DNA of 5,194 bases. Source: an uncultured Clostridia bacterium (GTDB lineage Bacteria > Bacillota_A > Clostridia > Christensenellales > Aristaeellaceae). The notes under the pieces are model-generated. The model made no database searches. It saw nothing but the letters and a program-made list of their open reading frames with translations, and was not told the origin of the DNA. A program made the position numbers and the translations under genes. The DNA lies in contig CAMBWJ010000162.1 in assembly GCA_945871545.1 (NCBI GenBank), forward strand, positions 1 to 5,194, written 5' to 3'. Positions 1-5,078 of this stretch are shown in pieces; positions within the stretch are counted from its first letter, which is position 1, and every line of letters begins with the position of its first letter.

Positions 1-531
1 CTTCAGGGTGCGCCGGGCCAGCTCGGGATCGCCATGGATGAGCCGCACGGCCTGCTGGCACAGAGATCGGGTGGACTGATGGCGCGGACAGGCCTGCTGC
101 ACCTGGCGCAGCGTGATGCCGAGTCCGTGGAGCGCGCGGGCGTAGGCCTGAATTTCCTCCCGGCGCTCCGCCTCCCGGCTGCGTGCCCGATGGGCGGAGA
201 CGGAGGCGGCCTGATCGATGGCGCACTGCGCCGCGTCGTCGAGATCGGCCATGGGAATCTCCCGGTCGAGCCGGAGCCTGCGGCGCTCGTCGATCAGGCG
301 CAGGTTGATGATGCGCCTGCACAGCGGCAGAAACGCACCGCGCTCCGGGCGATAGGCCGCCACGGCTTCGCGGAACGCGTCCTCGGCGATCTGCACGTAC
401 TCGTCCCGTACGCTGTGCATGTGAAAGCGAACCGCTGCGATCATCAGCGGCCGGTGTGCGCGCATCAGTTCGTCCATCAGGATGGGATCCTCCCTGGCCT
501 GCCGGGCGCGTTCATTCAGACTGGGCTGCAT
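1..531 (-). CDS. sigI: RNA polymerase sigma factor, SigI family (3' part outside window)
   Basis: Alternative sigma factor that directs RNA polymerase to a special promoter class. In Bacillus SigI serves heat and envelope stress; in cellulolytic Clostridia it serves polysaccharide-responsive genes, usually controlled by the membrane anti-sigma factor RsgI. I translated it by hand: 177 codons are open from ATG at 529-531 to the left edge, with no stop. Residues 4-25 form the family's N-terminal LNERAR..DP..MDEL helix. Residues 43-85 carry the sigma-2 core (DEYVQIAEDAFREAV, then YRPERGAF, then INLRLIDERRR). Residues 137-176 (GLGITLRQV, ACPRHQSTR, GDPEL) match the SigI C-terminal domain. The family is about 240-260 residues long, so roughly the last 60-80, including the final helix-turn-helix, should lie beyond the edge. 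The start is supported by GAGGG at 538-542, 6 nt upstream. An rsgI gene would be expected just downstream, out of view. Confidence 0.85.
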   Translation of the reverse strand, partial: MQPSLNERARQAREDPILMDELMRAHRPLMIAAVRFHMHSVRDEYVQIAEDAFREAVAAYRPERGAFLPLCRRIINLRLIDERRRLRLDREIPMADLDDAAQCAIDQAASVSAHRARSREAERREEIQAYARALHGLGITLRQVQQACPRHQSTRSLCQQAVRLIHGDPELARRTLK

Positions 532-558
532 GGGTTTCCCTCGCTTCTGCATTTGCCC

Positions 559-589
559 CGCAGAATTTGCGAAAACCTCGTATTCTGCG
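559..589 (-). other. Stem-loop in the sigI 5' leader
   Basis: CGCAGAAT (minus strand, 589-582) pairs perfectly with ATTCTGCG (566-559), and CGA/TCG can pair inside. It lies between the presumed start site near 604 and the sigI ribosome site at 538-542. A GGG-AAA-CCC mini-inverted repeat (532-540) also overlaps that ribosome site. The structure could tune sigI translation or mRNA stability; there is no direct evidence of function. Confidence 0.4.
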
Positions 590-609
590 TGTTGGGGATT
601 CTTCTATAT

Positions 610-637
610 ATTATACACCTTTTTGGAGAATCCGCAA
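610..637 (-). promoter_or_regulatory. Predicted sigma-A promoter of sigI
   Basis: On the minus strand a perfect TATAAT -10 box (615-610) sits 16 nt downstream of TTGCGG (637-632), which matches TTGACA only in TTG. Transcription would start near 604, giving a leader of about 73 nt before the sigI ATG. The -10 box is strong and the -35 box weak. It lies just past the GC-rich stem that follows the upstream gene, so sigI can be transcribed independently of that gene. Confidence 0.55.
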
Positions 638-638
638 A

Positions 639-691
639 CGCAGCGGCGCCGCCCCGCGCACATGCGCGGGGCGGCGGACCCACCTGCTGCG
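639..691 (-). terminator. GC-rich stem-loop after the exported-protein gene, atypical terminator
   Basis: Begins 1 nt after the TGA stop of the preceding gene. A perfect 13-bp GC-rich stem (648-660 with 663-675) is enclosed by a second arm pair CGCAGC/GCTGCG (639-644 with 686-691). No uridine run follows on the minus strand (only TTT near 636-638), so it is not a classical intrinsic terminator. It could be a weak terminator or a 3'-end stabiliser that insulates the gene from sigI. Confidence 0.45.
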
Positions 692-692
692 T

Positions 693-1253
693 TCACCGGG
701 CGACGGGGCAGGCTTCGCCGTCGTGGCCGATGCCGTTGCAGCGTTCGCAGCGGTCGATGTCGAAGAAGCGCGCCAGCGCGTCCGCATCGCCATTGAGGAT
801 TTCCGCGGTCACGCGGGTGGGGCAGAAGTCGTCGTCGTGGCCGGTCTGACCGCACACGTCGCACTTCTCCCGATCCACCTTGACGCTCACGCTGCCGTCA
901 GCGGCGATTTTGCAGCTCTGACCGGTGGTCGCGTCGAAGCGGATGGCCTGGTCAACGCCGTTCAGGGAGAAGGCCAGGGTGTACGCGCCGCCGTCGATGA
1001 TGTCCGCAGCGCGCAGGTAGAGATCGTCCTCCTCGCCGCCGATGAACTCGAAGGGAACGGCGTTGCCGCTTGCGTCGGTGAGGGTCACGGCTGCGGACGC
1101 ATACCAGTCGCAGTCGCGGCTCAGCTCGGCCTTGACGATACCGAAGCCCTTGTATTCGATCTCCTCGATCCGTGCGGAGGATGCGGAAGACGCGAGGGCG
1201 CTGGAGAGGATCAGGGCAAGAACCAGGATGCATGCGATGATGATTTTCTTCAT
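693..1253 (-). CDS. Exported protein with two CCHC zinc-knuckle motifs
   Basis: Not recognised as a named family. The predicted protein has 186 residues. Residues 1-26 form an export signal: MKK, a long hydrophobic stretch, then SSALASSASSA with several possible signal peptidase I sites. Residues 29-128 look like one beta-sandwich domain (YKGFGIVKAEL, VTLTDASGN, EDDLYLRAADI, GGAYTLAFSLNG), similar in pattern to Ig-like domains of Firmicutes secreted proteins. The C-terminal third has two copies of C-X2-C-X4-H-X4-C: C131, C134, H139, C144 and C169, C172, H177, C182, each with the CxxCxxxGH....CP pattern. C48 and C114 are further cysteines. The ATG at 1251-1253 is chosen because AAGGAGG-type bases (1261-1268) lie 7 nt upstream and the signal peptide begins there; an ATG 9 codons earlier would place the ribosome site inside the gene. 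Zinc binding is inferred. Its neighbour is sigI, on the same strand. Confidence 0.85.
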   Translation of the reverse strand: MKKIIIACILVLALILSSALASSASSARIEEIEYKGFGIVKAELSRDCDWYASAAVTLTDASGNAVPFEFIGGEEDDLYLRAADIIDGGAYTLAFSLNGVDQAIRFDATTGQSCKIAADGSVSVKVDREKCDVCGQTGHDDDFCPTRVTAEILNGDADALARFFDIDRCERCNGIGHDGEACPVAR

Positions 1254-1286
1254 ATAAAATTCCTCCTTGTTTTCTTTCACCTAGAA

Positions 1287-1316
1287 TTCGCAGCGCGTGC
1301 GCCTTTTTCGGGGGTG
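1287..1316 (-). promoter_or_regulatory. Candidate SigI-type promoter of the exported-protein gene
   Basis: On the minus strand CACCCCC (1316-1310) is followed 19 nt later by CGAA (1290-1287), within GCTGCGAA. SigI promoters in Bacillus are described as having a C-rich -35 box of the CACCCCC type and a -10 region ending in CGWA. I recall the core boxes but not the allowed spacing well enough to test this fit. No convincing sigma-A promoter is seen between the upstream terminator and the gene, so another sigma factor is plausible. A start near 1280 would leave a leader of about 27 nt containing the ribosome site. Confidence 0.35.
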
Positions 1317-1350
1317 TTTTGAAATTTTTTTCTGAAAAATCCGTTCGGCC

Positions 1351-1382
1351 AAAAAGAAAACCGCATTGATGATCCAATGCGG
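1351..1382 (-). terminator. Intrinsic terminator of the trpXYZ operon
   Basis: On the minus strand CCGCATTG (1382-1375) and CAATGCGG (1368-1361) form a perfect 8-bp stem with a 6-nt loop, followed at once by TTTTCTTTTT (1360-1351). It lies about 225 nt after the trpZ stop, with the hairpin array in between, and separates the operon from the exported-protein gene. Confidence 0.8.
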
Positions 1383-1422
1383 CAGATTATCAAAAGGCAT
1401 TGCGAAGAACAGCCTTATAAAT

Positions 1423-1593
1423 CGAACCTGGCGGCGTGTACGGCGGGTTCGCAGTCGCGCTACTGCGCTTGCGCAAACGCGACCAGCCGCCGGGAAATTT
1501 AAATTTCTCCGGCGCGCAGTCGAAACCTGCGCATAAGCGCAACGGTTTCGGTGCGTTGTAGGGGTGGTCGTGGCGGGGGAGCTTGCTCCCCCG
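1423..1593. repeat. Array of five closely packed inverted repeats
   Basis: This stretch lies between the trpZ stop and the operon terminator and has no plausible protein gene. The hairpins are: 1423-1451, arms CGAACC/GGTTCG; 1454-1483, arms GTCGCG/CGCGAC enclosing GCGC-TT-GCGC; about 1487-1514, centred on the palindrome GAAATTTAAATTTC and extended by GCCGG/CCGGC with one bulged base; 1521-1550, arms CGAAACC/GGTTTCG enclosing TGCGC/GCGCA; 1574-1593, CGGGGGAGC/GCTCCCCCG. The first four are 2-6 nt apart. The arms differ in sequence, so this is not a CRISPR or simple tandem repeat. It may be an intergenic repeat element or a structured RNA in the operon's 3' region. Strand cannot be assigned. Confidence 0.6.
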
Positions 1594-1606
1594 TCCACAT
1601 CTGGTT

Positions 1607-2380
1607 TCAGTTTCCGCACTCGATGCTGATGCGGGTGAAGATGTCCAGGATGTCGTCTACCTTCATGTTCTGCTTCTTCTCGCCGTCCACATCCAGCACC
1701 ACGTGGCCGCGATCCATCATCAGGATGCGGCTGCCGTACTCCACGGCGTAGCGCAGGTTGTGGGTGACCATCATGGCGGTGAGCTTCTTTTCCTTCACCA
1801 CCCGGTCGGTCAGCTGCATGATGATCTCGGCGGTGTGGGGATCCAACGCGGCGGTGTGCTCGTCGAGGATCAGAAAGTCCAGCGGCGAGAGCGTCACCAT
1901 CAAGAGCGCCACGGCCTGGCGCTGACCGCCGGAGAGCGCGCCCATCTTCACGTGCAGCTTGTCCTCCAGACCCAGCTGCAGCGACGCAAGCTGCTCCCGG
2001 AAGAAGTCGATGCGGTTCTTGGAGATGGCGCGGCTGAGTCCGAAGGGCTTGCCCTTGTTGTCCGCCAGCGAGAGGTTCTCCAGCATGGTCAGGTCGGGAC
2101 AGGTGCCCATGGCGGGATTCTGGAAGATGCGGCCGATGCGGGCGTAGCGCTTGTAGTCGGCGGAGCGGGTGATGTCCCGGCCGTCGATGAGCACCTGACC
2201 GCCCTCCACAGGGATGCTGCCGCAGATGATGTTCAGCATGGAGGTCTTGCCGCTGCCGTTGCTGCCGACGATGGACACGAACTCGCCGTCCTTCACGGTC
2301 AGACTGAAGTCCTGAAACAGGCAGGATTCGGTGATCAGGCCCTGATTGTAGACCTTCGTGATGTTCTTCAGCTCAAGCAT
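1607..2380 (-). CDS. trpZ: Tryptophan ABC importer, ATP-binding protein
   Basis: Cytoplasmic ATPase that powers the importer by binding the permease TrpY. The 257 residues form one complete ABC domain: Walker A GSNGSGKT (39-46), Q-loop Q87 in IFQNP, signature LSGGQ (149-153), Walker B LDFLILDE (167-174) with catalytic E174, D-loop ALD (178-180) and switch H207 in MVTHNL. All key residues are present. The family resembles the small ATPases paired with LivM-like permeases and ABC_sub_bind proteins. Its ATG overlaps the trpY stop in ATGCTTGA, an 8-nt overlap, with AAGGTG (2388-2393) 7 nt upstream, so translational coupling is likely. It is the last gene of the operon and contains no tryptophan. 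Tryptophan as substrate is inferred from the Trp-type T-box leader and operon type; the ATPase sequence alone would not show it. Confidence 0.9.
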   Translation of the reverse strand: MLELKNITKVYNQGLITESCLFQDFSLTVKDGEFVSIVGSNGSGKTSMLNIICGSIPVEGGQVLIDGRDITRSADYKRYARIGRIFQNPAMGTCPDLTMLENLSLADNKGKPFGLSRAISKNRIDFFREQLASLQLGLEDKLHVKMGALSGGQRQAVALLMVTLSPLDFLILDEHTAALDPHTAEIIMQLTDRVVKEKKLTAMMVTHNLRYAVEYGSRILMMDRGHVVLDVDGEKKQNMKVDDILDIFTRISIECGN

Positions 2381-3269
2381 GCTTTTTCACCTTCCCCCTG
2401 TTTGCGTTGCCGAGAATCAGGATCACCAGGAACAGCACCGCCGTGACCAGCTTCAAAAGGTTCGCGGGCAGGCCCAGACTGATGGCAACCTGAATGCAGA
2501 TTTTGTAGATGATGCTGCCGCACACCGCGCAGGTGGTTCCCTTCACGAAACTCATCCTGCGGAAGAGGGTGGTGCCGATGATGACGGTGGCCAGGCCGAA
2601 CACCATCTGTCCGGTGCCCATGGTGCTGGAGAAGGAACGCTGCTCGTGGCAGACCACCGCGCCGCACAGCGCAACCAGCGCGTTGGCGATCACCAGGCCC
2701 AGAATCTTCATCCGGCCCTGATCCACCGCCAGCGAGGTGACGACGGTGGCGTTGTTGCCCGTGGCGCGCAGCAGCATGCCGCACTTGGTCTTGAAGAACA
2801 GGTCGAGGATGATCTTGAACAGGATCGCCAGAATCAGCGAGACCACCAGCTTGCGGTGCATCAGCGTCAGCCCCCCGAACAGCGCCATCACCGGCTTTCC
2901 GGTGAAGATGGTGTCGATGGATCGCTCCACCGCCAGGTTGGAGCCTGCGATCTGCAGATTGATGGAGAAGAGCGCCGTCATGGTGATGATGCCGGCCAGC
3001 AGGTCGCGCACCTTGAAGCGCACGTGAATGATGCCGGTTACCAGGCCCGCAAGTGCGCCCACCAGCATGGCGACCAACAGCGTCAGGTAGGGATTCATGC
3101 CCTTCACCAGCAGCACGGCGCTCACCGCCGCGCCCAGAGGGAAGCTGCCGTCCACCGAAAGATCCGGAAAGTCCAGTATCTTATAGGTAATATAAATTCC
3201 GTAGGACAGCAGCGCATAGATCAGGCCCTGCGTCAGAGTGCTCACCAGCAGATCGAGGAAAACGCTCAT
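2373..3269 (-). CDS. trpY: Tryptophan ABC importer, permease
   Basis: Integral membrane channel of the importer, 298 residues, LivM-like (branched-chain-type permease superfamily). Hydrophobic segments cover about residues 5-30, 44-56, 60-82, 88-108, 140-158, 187-208, 221-236, 247-266 and 270-287. ILDFPDLSVDGSFPLGAA (31-48) and LAGIITMTALFSINL (91-105) are typical of the family that pairs with ABC_sub_bind proteins. TKCGMLLRATGNN (161-173) is the cytoplasmic coupling segment that contacts the ATPase. The ATG at 3267-3269 has AAAGGAG (3277-3283) 7 nt upstream. The gene begins 78 nt after trpX and overlaps trpZ by 8 nt. There is no tryptophan residue, which is notable because membrane proteins are usually rich in it. 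Family assignment is firm; substrate is inferred from the T-box and operon. Confidence 0.9.
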   Translation of the reverse strand: MSVFLDLLVSTLTQGLIYALLSYGIYITYKILDFPDLSVDGSFPLGAAVSAVLLVKGMNPYLTLLVAMLVGALAGLVTGIIHVRFKVRDLLAGIITMTALFSINLQIAGSNLAVERSIDTIFTGKPVMALFGGLTLMHRKLVVSLILAILFKIILDLFFKTKCGMLLRATGNNATVVTSLAVDQGRMKILGLVIANALVALCGAVVCHEQRSFSSTMGTGQMVFGLATVIIGTTLFRRMSFVKGTTCAVCGSIIYKICIQVAISLGLPANLLKLVTAVLFLVILILGNANRGKVKKHA

Positions 3270-3299
3270 GCTCTTGCTCCTTTGTTGTTTCGCTACACA

Positions 3300-3328
3300 G
3301 CCGCCGGCTTCGATTTGAAACCGGCGGC
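3300..3328 (-). other. Stem-loop between trpX and trpY
   Basis: In the minus-strand transcript GCCGCCGGTTTC (3328-3317) pairs with GAAGCCGGCGGC (3311-3300) over 12 bp with one G-U pair and a 5-nt loop. The same position is a C-A mismatch on the plus strand, so the structure suits the minus-strand RNA. There is no U-tract, so it is probably not a terminator. It resembles the intercistronic hairpins that stabilise binding-protein mRNA relative to the membrane genes; this role is inferred. Confidence 0.6.
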
Positions 3329-3347
3329 GCAGGGGTTTCGGGGGAAA

Positions 3348-4304
3348 TTATGCCTCGGTGGACTCGATGGCCTTCTCAGCGACGTCGGCGGGAAGCTCGA
3401 TGCCGAAGGAAGCCAGCGCCTCGGAGTTGACGTAGATGCCGTACTCGGAGATGGTCTCGTAGGGCATGTCGTAGGCGGAGGCCTCGCCGGTCAGGATCTT
3501 GGCGGCCATCATGCCGGTCTGGCGGCCCAGCTGCACGTAGTCGATGCCTGCGGCGGCGACGCAGCCCAGCTTCACCTGCTCAACCTCGCTGCCGTAGATC
3601 GGGATGCCGGCCTCGTCGGTCTTCTCCAGGATGGAGGAGAGCACGCCCACCACGTTGTTGTCGGTCAGGTTGGAGAAACAGTCCACGCCCTTGCCGATCA
3701 GGGTGTCGGCGGCCTGGGTGACCTCGGACTGCGCGGTCACGCCCACGACCTCAATGGCGAAGCCGTACTCGGGGCCCTTCTCCTGATACTCGGCGATGGC
3801 GGACACGGAGTTGGGTTCGCTGGTGGTGTAGATGATGCCGATGGTGTCGGCGTCGGGCTGCAGCTTGCGGATCAGATCCAGCTGGGCCTCGACGGGCAGC
3901 TTGTCGCTGGTGCCGGTCACGTTGCCGTCCACCAGCTTGGCCTCCACGGGGTCGGTGATGGCGGTGAACACCACCGGGATGTCCTTGTCCTCTGCGGCGG
4001 CGAAGCAGGCCGTTGCGGAGGGCGTTGCAATGGCGCACATGATGGCCACGTTGTTTGCGGAGAAGTTCTGGGCGATCTGGGATGCGATGGCATTGTCGAA
4101 GCCCGCGTTCTCATACTTGATCTCGAAGTCCTCGCCCTCCACCAGGCCCGCGTCCAGCAGGCCCTGGATGAAGCCCTCGCGGCAGTTGTCCAGCGAGCCG
4201 TGCTCGCCGTACTGGTTGATGCCGATCACGGGGGCTGCGAATGCGGAGGCGGTCAGGGTCAGGATCATCATTGCGGCTACGAGTACGGAAATCAGCTTTT
4301 TCAT
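3348..4304 (-). CDS. trpX: Tryptophan ABC importer, substrate-binding protein
   Basis: Extracytoplasmic binding protein that delivers the substrate to TrpY, 318 residues, ABC_sub_bind (TrpX-like) family. Residues 1-23 are a signal peptide ending in ASAFA before APVIGINQYGEHGSLD. Family motifs follow in order: IATPSATA (92-99), VVFTAITDPVEA (111-122), GNVTGTSDKLPVEAQL (127-142), TSEPNS (161-166) and LTDNN (213-217). The chosen ATG (4302-4304) has AGGAGA (4312-4317) 7 nt upstream and begins exactly at the signal peptide. The frame stays open upstream, and another ATG with a good ribosome site lies 34 codons earlier, but that extension is basic and would bury the signal peptide. The signal peptide has no lipobox cysteine, unusual for a binding protein of a single-membrane Firmicute. 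There is no tryptophan residue. Family assignment is strong; tryptophan specificity rests mainly on the T-box. Confidence 0.9.
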   Translation of the reverse strand: MKKLISVLVAAMMILTLTASAFAAPVIGINQYGEHGSLDNCREGFIQGLLDAGLVEGEDFEIKYENAGFDNAIASQIAQNFSANNVAIMCAIATPSATACFAAAEDKDIPVVFTAITDPVEAKLVDGNVTGTSDKLPVEAQLDLIRKLQPDADTIGIIYTTSEPNSVSAIAEYQEKGPEYGFAIEVVGVTAQSEVTQAADTLIGKGVDCFSNLTDNNVVGVLSSILEKTDEAGIPIYGSEVEQVKLGCVAAAGIDYVQLGRQTGMMAAKILTGEASAYDMPYETISEYGIYVNSEALASFGIELPADVAEKAIESTEA

Positions 4305-4311
4305 GGTTCTA

Positions 4312-4317
4312 TCTCCT
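4312..4317 (-). promoter_or_regulatory. Ribosome binding site deciding the trpX start
   Basis: AGGAGA on the minus strand, 7 nt before the ATG at 4302-4304. It decides between this start and the in-frame upstream ATG at 4404-4406, which has its own AGGGAGG (4414-4420). The A- and CA-rich, poorly structured stretch upstream (about 4318-4360) should leave this site accessible. Confidence 0.75.
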
Positions 4318-4455
4318 TCTATATGTATATGATGTATATGTCTGTGTTTGCCTGTGTCTGCCGGAATGCGCGCGGAGCGTCGCCATCGAAAGTCCAGCCG
4401 CGTCATAAGCGTTCCTCCCTTCCGCCGTCGGGCGTATTTGTGATTTGAGGTAAAT

Positions 4456-4498
4456 AAAAAGCCCGTCCCAACACGATCTGTGTCTGTTGGGACAGGCT
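4456..4498 (-). terminator. Terminator of the T-box leader
   Basis: On the minus strand 4498-4485 pairs with 4473-4460 over 14 bp (one G-U pair) around CCCAACA/TGTTGGG, with an 11-nt loop and a TTTTT run at 4460-4456. It forms when charged tRNA-Trp is abundant and stops transcription before trpX. Its 5' arm starts 7 nt after the T-box motif ends, so competition with the antiterminator is less direct than in many T-boxes. Confidence 0.88.
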
Positions 4499-4763
4499 GT
4501 ATACCTGCGGTGCCACCCAAGTTGATGCATCTAAGCATCCGCTCGAATCTCATACGTGGATCTCTCATACCATCATATGAGCCGCCTGGATAACGGGTGC
4601 GGATCCCGTCGGTTGCTACTCGCCTCTCGGCTTTCGACCGCCCTCGTAAGTCCATTCACACGGGCTCGGCTGCCGCAATCCCACCGCCTGCGGCTCTCTT
4701 TGTGCTCTGCGTTCCGTCCTACTACTCTTACTCGTTGGTTTGCTTCGTGAATTTTCTGTTGTT
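4456..4763 (-). promoter_or_regulatory. T-box riboswitch, tRNA-Trp responsive
   Basis: Untranslated leader RNA that binds uncharged tRNA and then lets transcription continue into trpXYZ. Stem I is closed by GTAAG (4731-4727) and CTTAC (4650-4646). Its distal part carries AGAGAGCC and GGTGGGA elements of the AG-bulge and apical-loop type that contact the tRNA elbow. The specifier loop reads GTGAA-TGG-A, with UGG at 4654-4652, the tryptophan codon. Stem III contains GACGGG and the usual CCGTTATC. The T-box motif TTGGGTGGCACCGC (4520-4507) exposes UGGC (4515-4512), which would pair with the acceptor end of a tRNA with discriminator G73, as in bacterial tRNA-Trp. A terminator ends the element. 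Codon and discriminator readouts agree, so tryptophan is well supported. A perfect 6-bp hairpin, CTCATA/TATGAG, lies at 4564-4581. Confidence 0.93.
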
Positions 4764-4769
4764 GCCAAG

Positions 4770-4798
4770 ATTATAATTCCGCAAAATGCATTTGTCAA
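4770..4798 (-). promoter_or_regulatory. Consensus sigma-A promoter of the trpXYZ operon
   Basis: On the minus strand TTGACA (4798-4793), a 17-nt spacer and TATAAT (4775-4770): full consensus. A-rich tracts upstream (about 4803-4819) could act as an UP element. Predicted start near 4763, giving a leader of about 459 nt before trpX. Such a strong promoter fits control by premature termination in the T-box. Confidence 0.9.
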
Positions 4799-4865
4799 GC
4801 CCCTTTTGCACTTTTTTTCTCGCAAATTTCTCCGCGATTTGTGTCGGATTTCTTCGGAATATGTA

Positions 4866-5005
4866 GGAGAATCCCAGGATTTCTCCAAAACCACAGATGA
4901 ACGATGTTCGAGGGTCGATTCGGCATTGTTCGGGGATTTGACGAGGCTTCAGGATGCCCCTCCAACCATCGTTCGGATTTGGATTTTCAAAATGACGGAA
5001 AATCC
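4866..5005. other. Dyad-rich stretch between divergent promoters
   Basis: No protein gene is supported here, and neither promoter transcribes it. It holds three inverted repeats: 4866-4886 (GGAGAATCC/GGATTTCTCC with one bulged T); 4899-4974, with nested arms GAACGATG/CATCGTTC, GAGG/CCTC and GGCAT/ATGCC; and 4981-5005 (GGATTTT/AAAATCC). They could be protein-binding sites, part of an undetected small RNA, or remnants of an intergenic repeat. Confidence 0.4.
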
Positions 5006-5043
5006 CACGCTGAGTTACGTTTGTATAAACTTGCAAAAAACGC

Positions 5044-5072
5044 TTGACAAAACATATGGACATTGCTATAAT
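5044..5072 (+). promoter_or_regulatory. Consensus sigma-A promoter pointing rightward
   Basis: TTGACA (5044-5049), a 17-nt spacer and TATAAT (5067-5072), preceded by an A-run (5035-5040) that could help as an UP element. Predicted start near 5079. It shares GCTTGACAAA with the opposing trp promoter. The transcript leaves the window, so the gene it serves is not visible. Confidence 0.88.
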
Positions 5073-5078
5073 AATCAT

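Noticed and set aside
577..599. ATCCCC (599-594) and CGAG (580-577) as a SigI autoregulatory promoter before sigI
   Set aside because: The boxes match poorly, the 13-nt spacing differs from the other candidate, and they overlap a hairpin that lies downstream of a good TATAAT box.
1228..1253. IIAC at residues 5-8 of the exported protein as a lipobox
   Set aside because: The cysteine comes before the hydrophobic core rather than after it, so lipoprotein processing there is not plausible.
34..1322. Plus-strand open frames 34-849 and 456-1322
   Set aside because: They run antisense to sigI and the exported-protein gene, cross the sigI promoter and hairpins, and show no protein motifs.
1423..1593. 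CRISPR array
   Set aside because: The hairpin arms differ in sequence from unit to unit and there are no identical repeats with uniform spacers.
1583..2446. 287-codon open frame on the plus strand
   Set aside because: It is antisense to trpZ, which has all ABC ATPase motifs. Its composition is typical of an antisense shadow.
2358..4448. 696-codon open frame on the plus strand
   Set aside because: It is antisense to trpX, trpY and the start of trpZ, which have clear families and ribosome sites. Its product is rich in His, Gln, Gly and Asp with no recognisable domain, as expected for the shadow of GC-rich genes.
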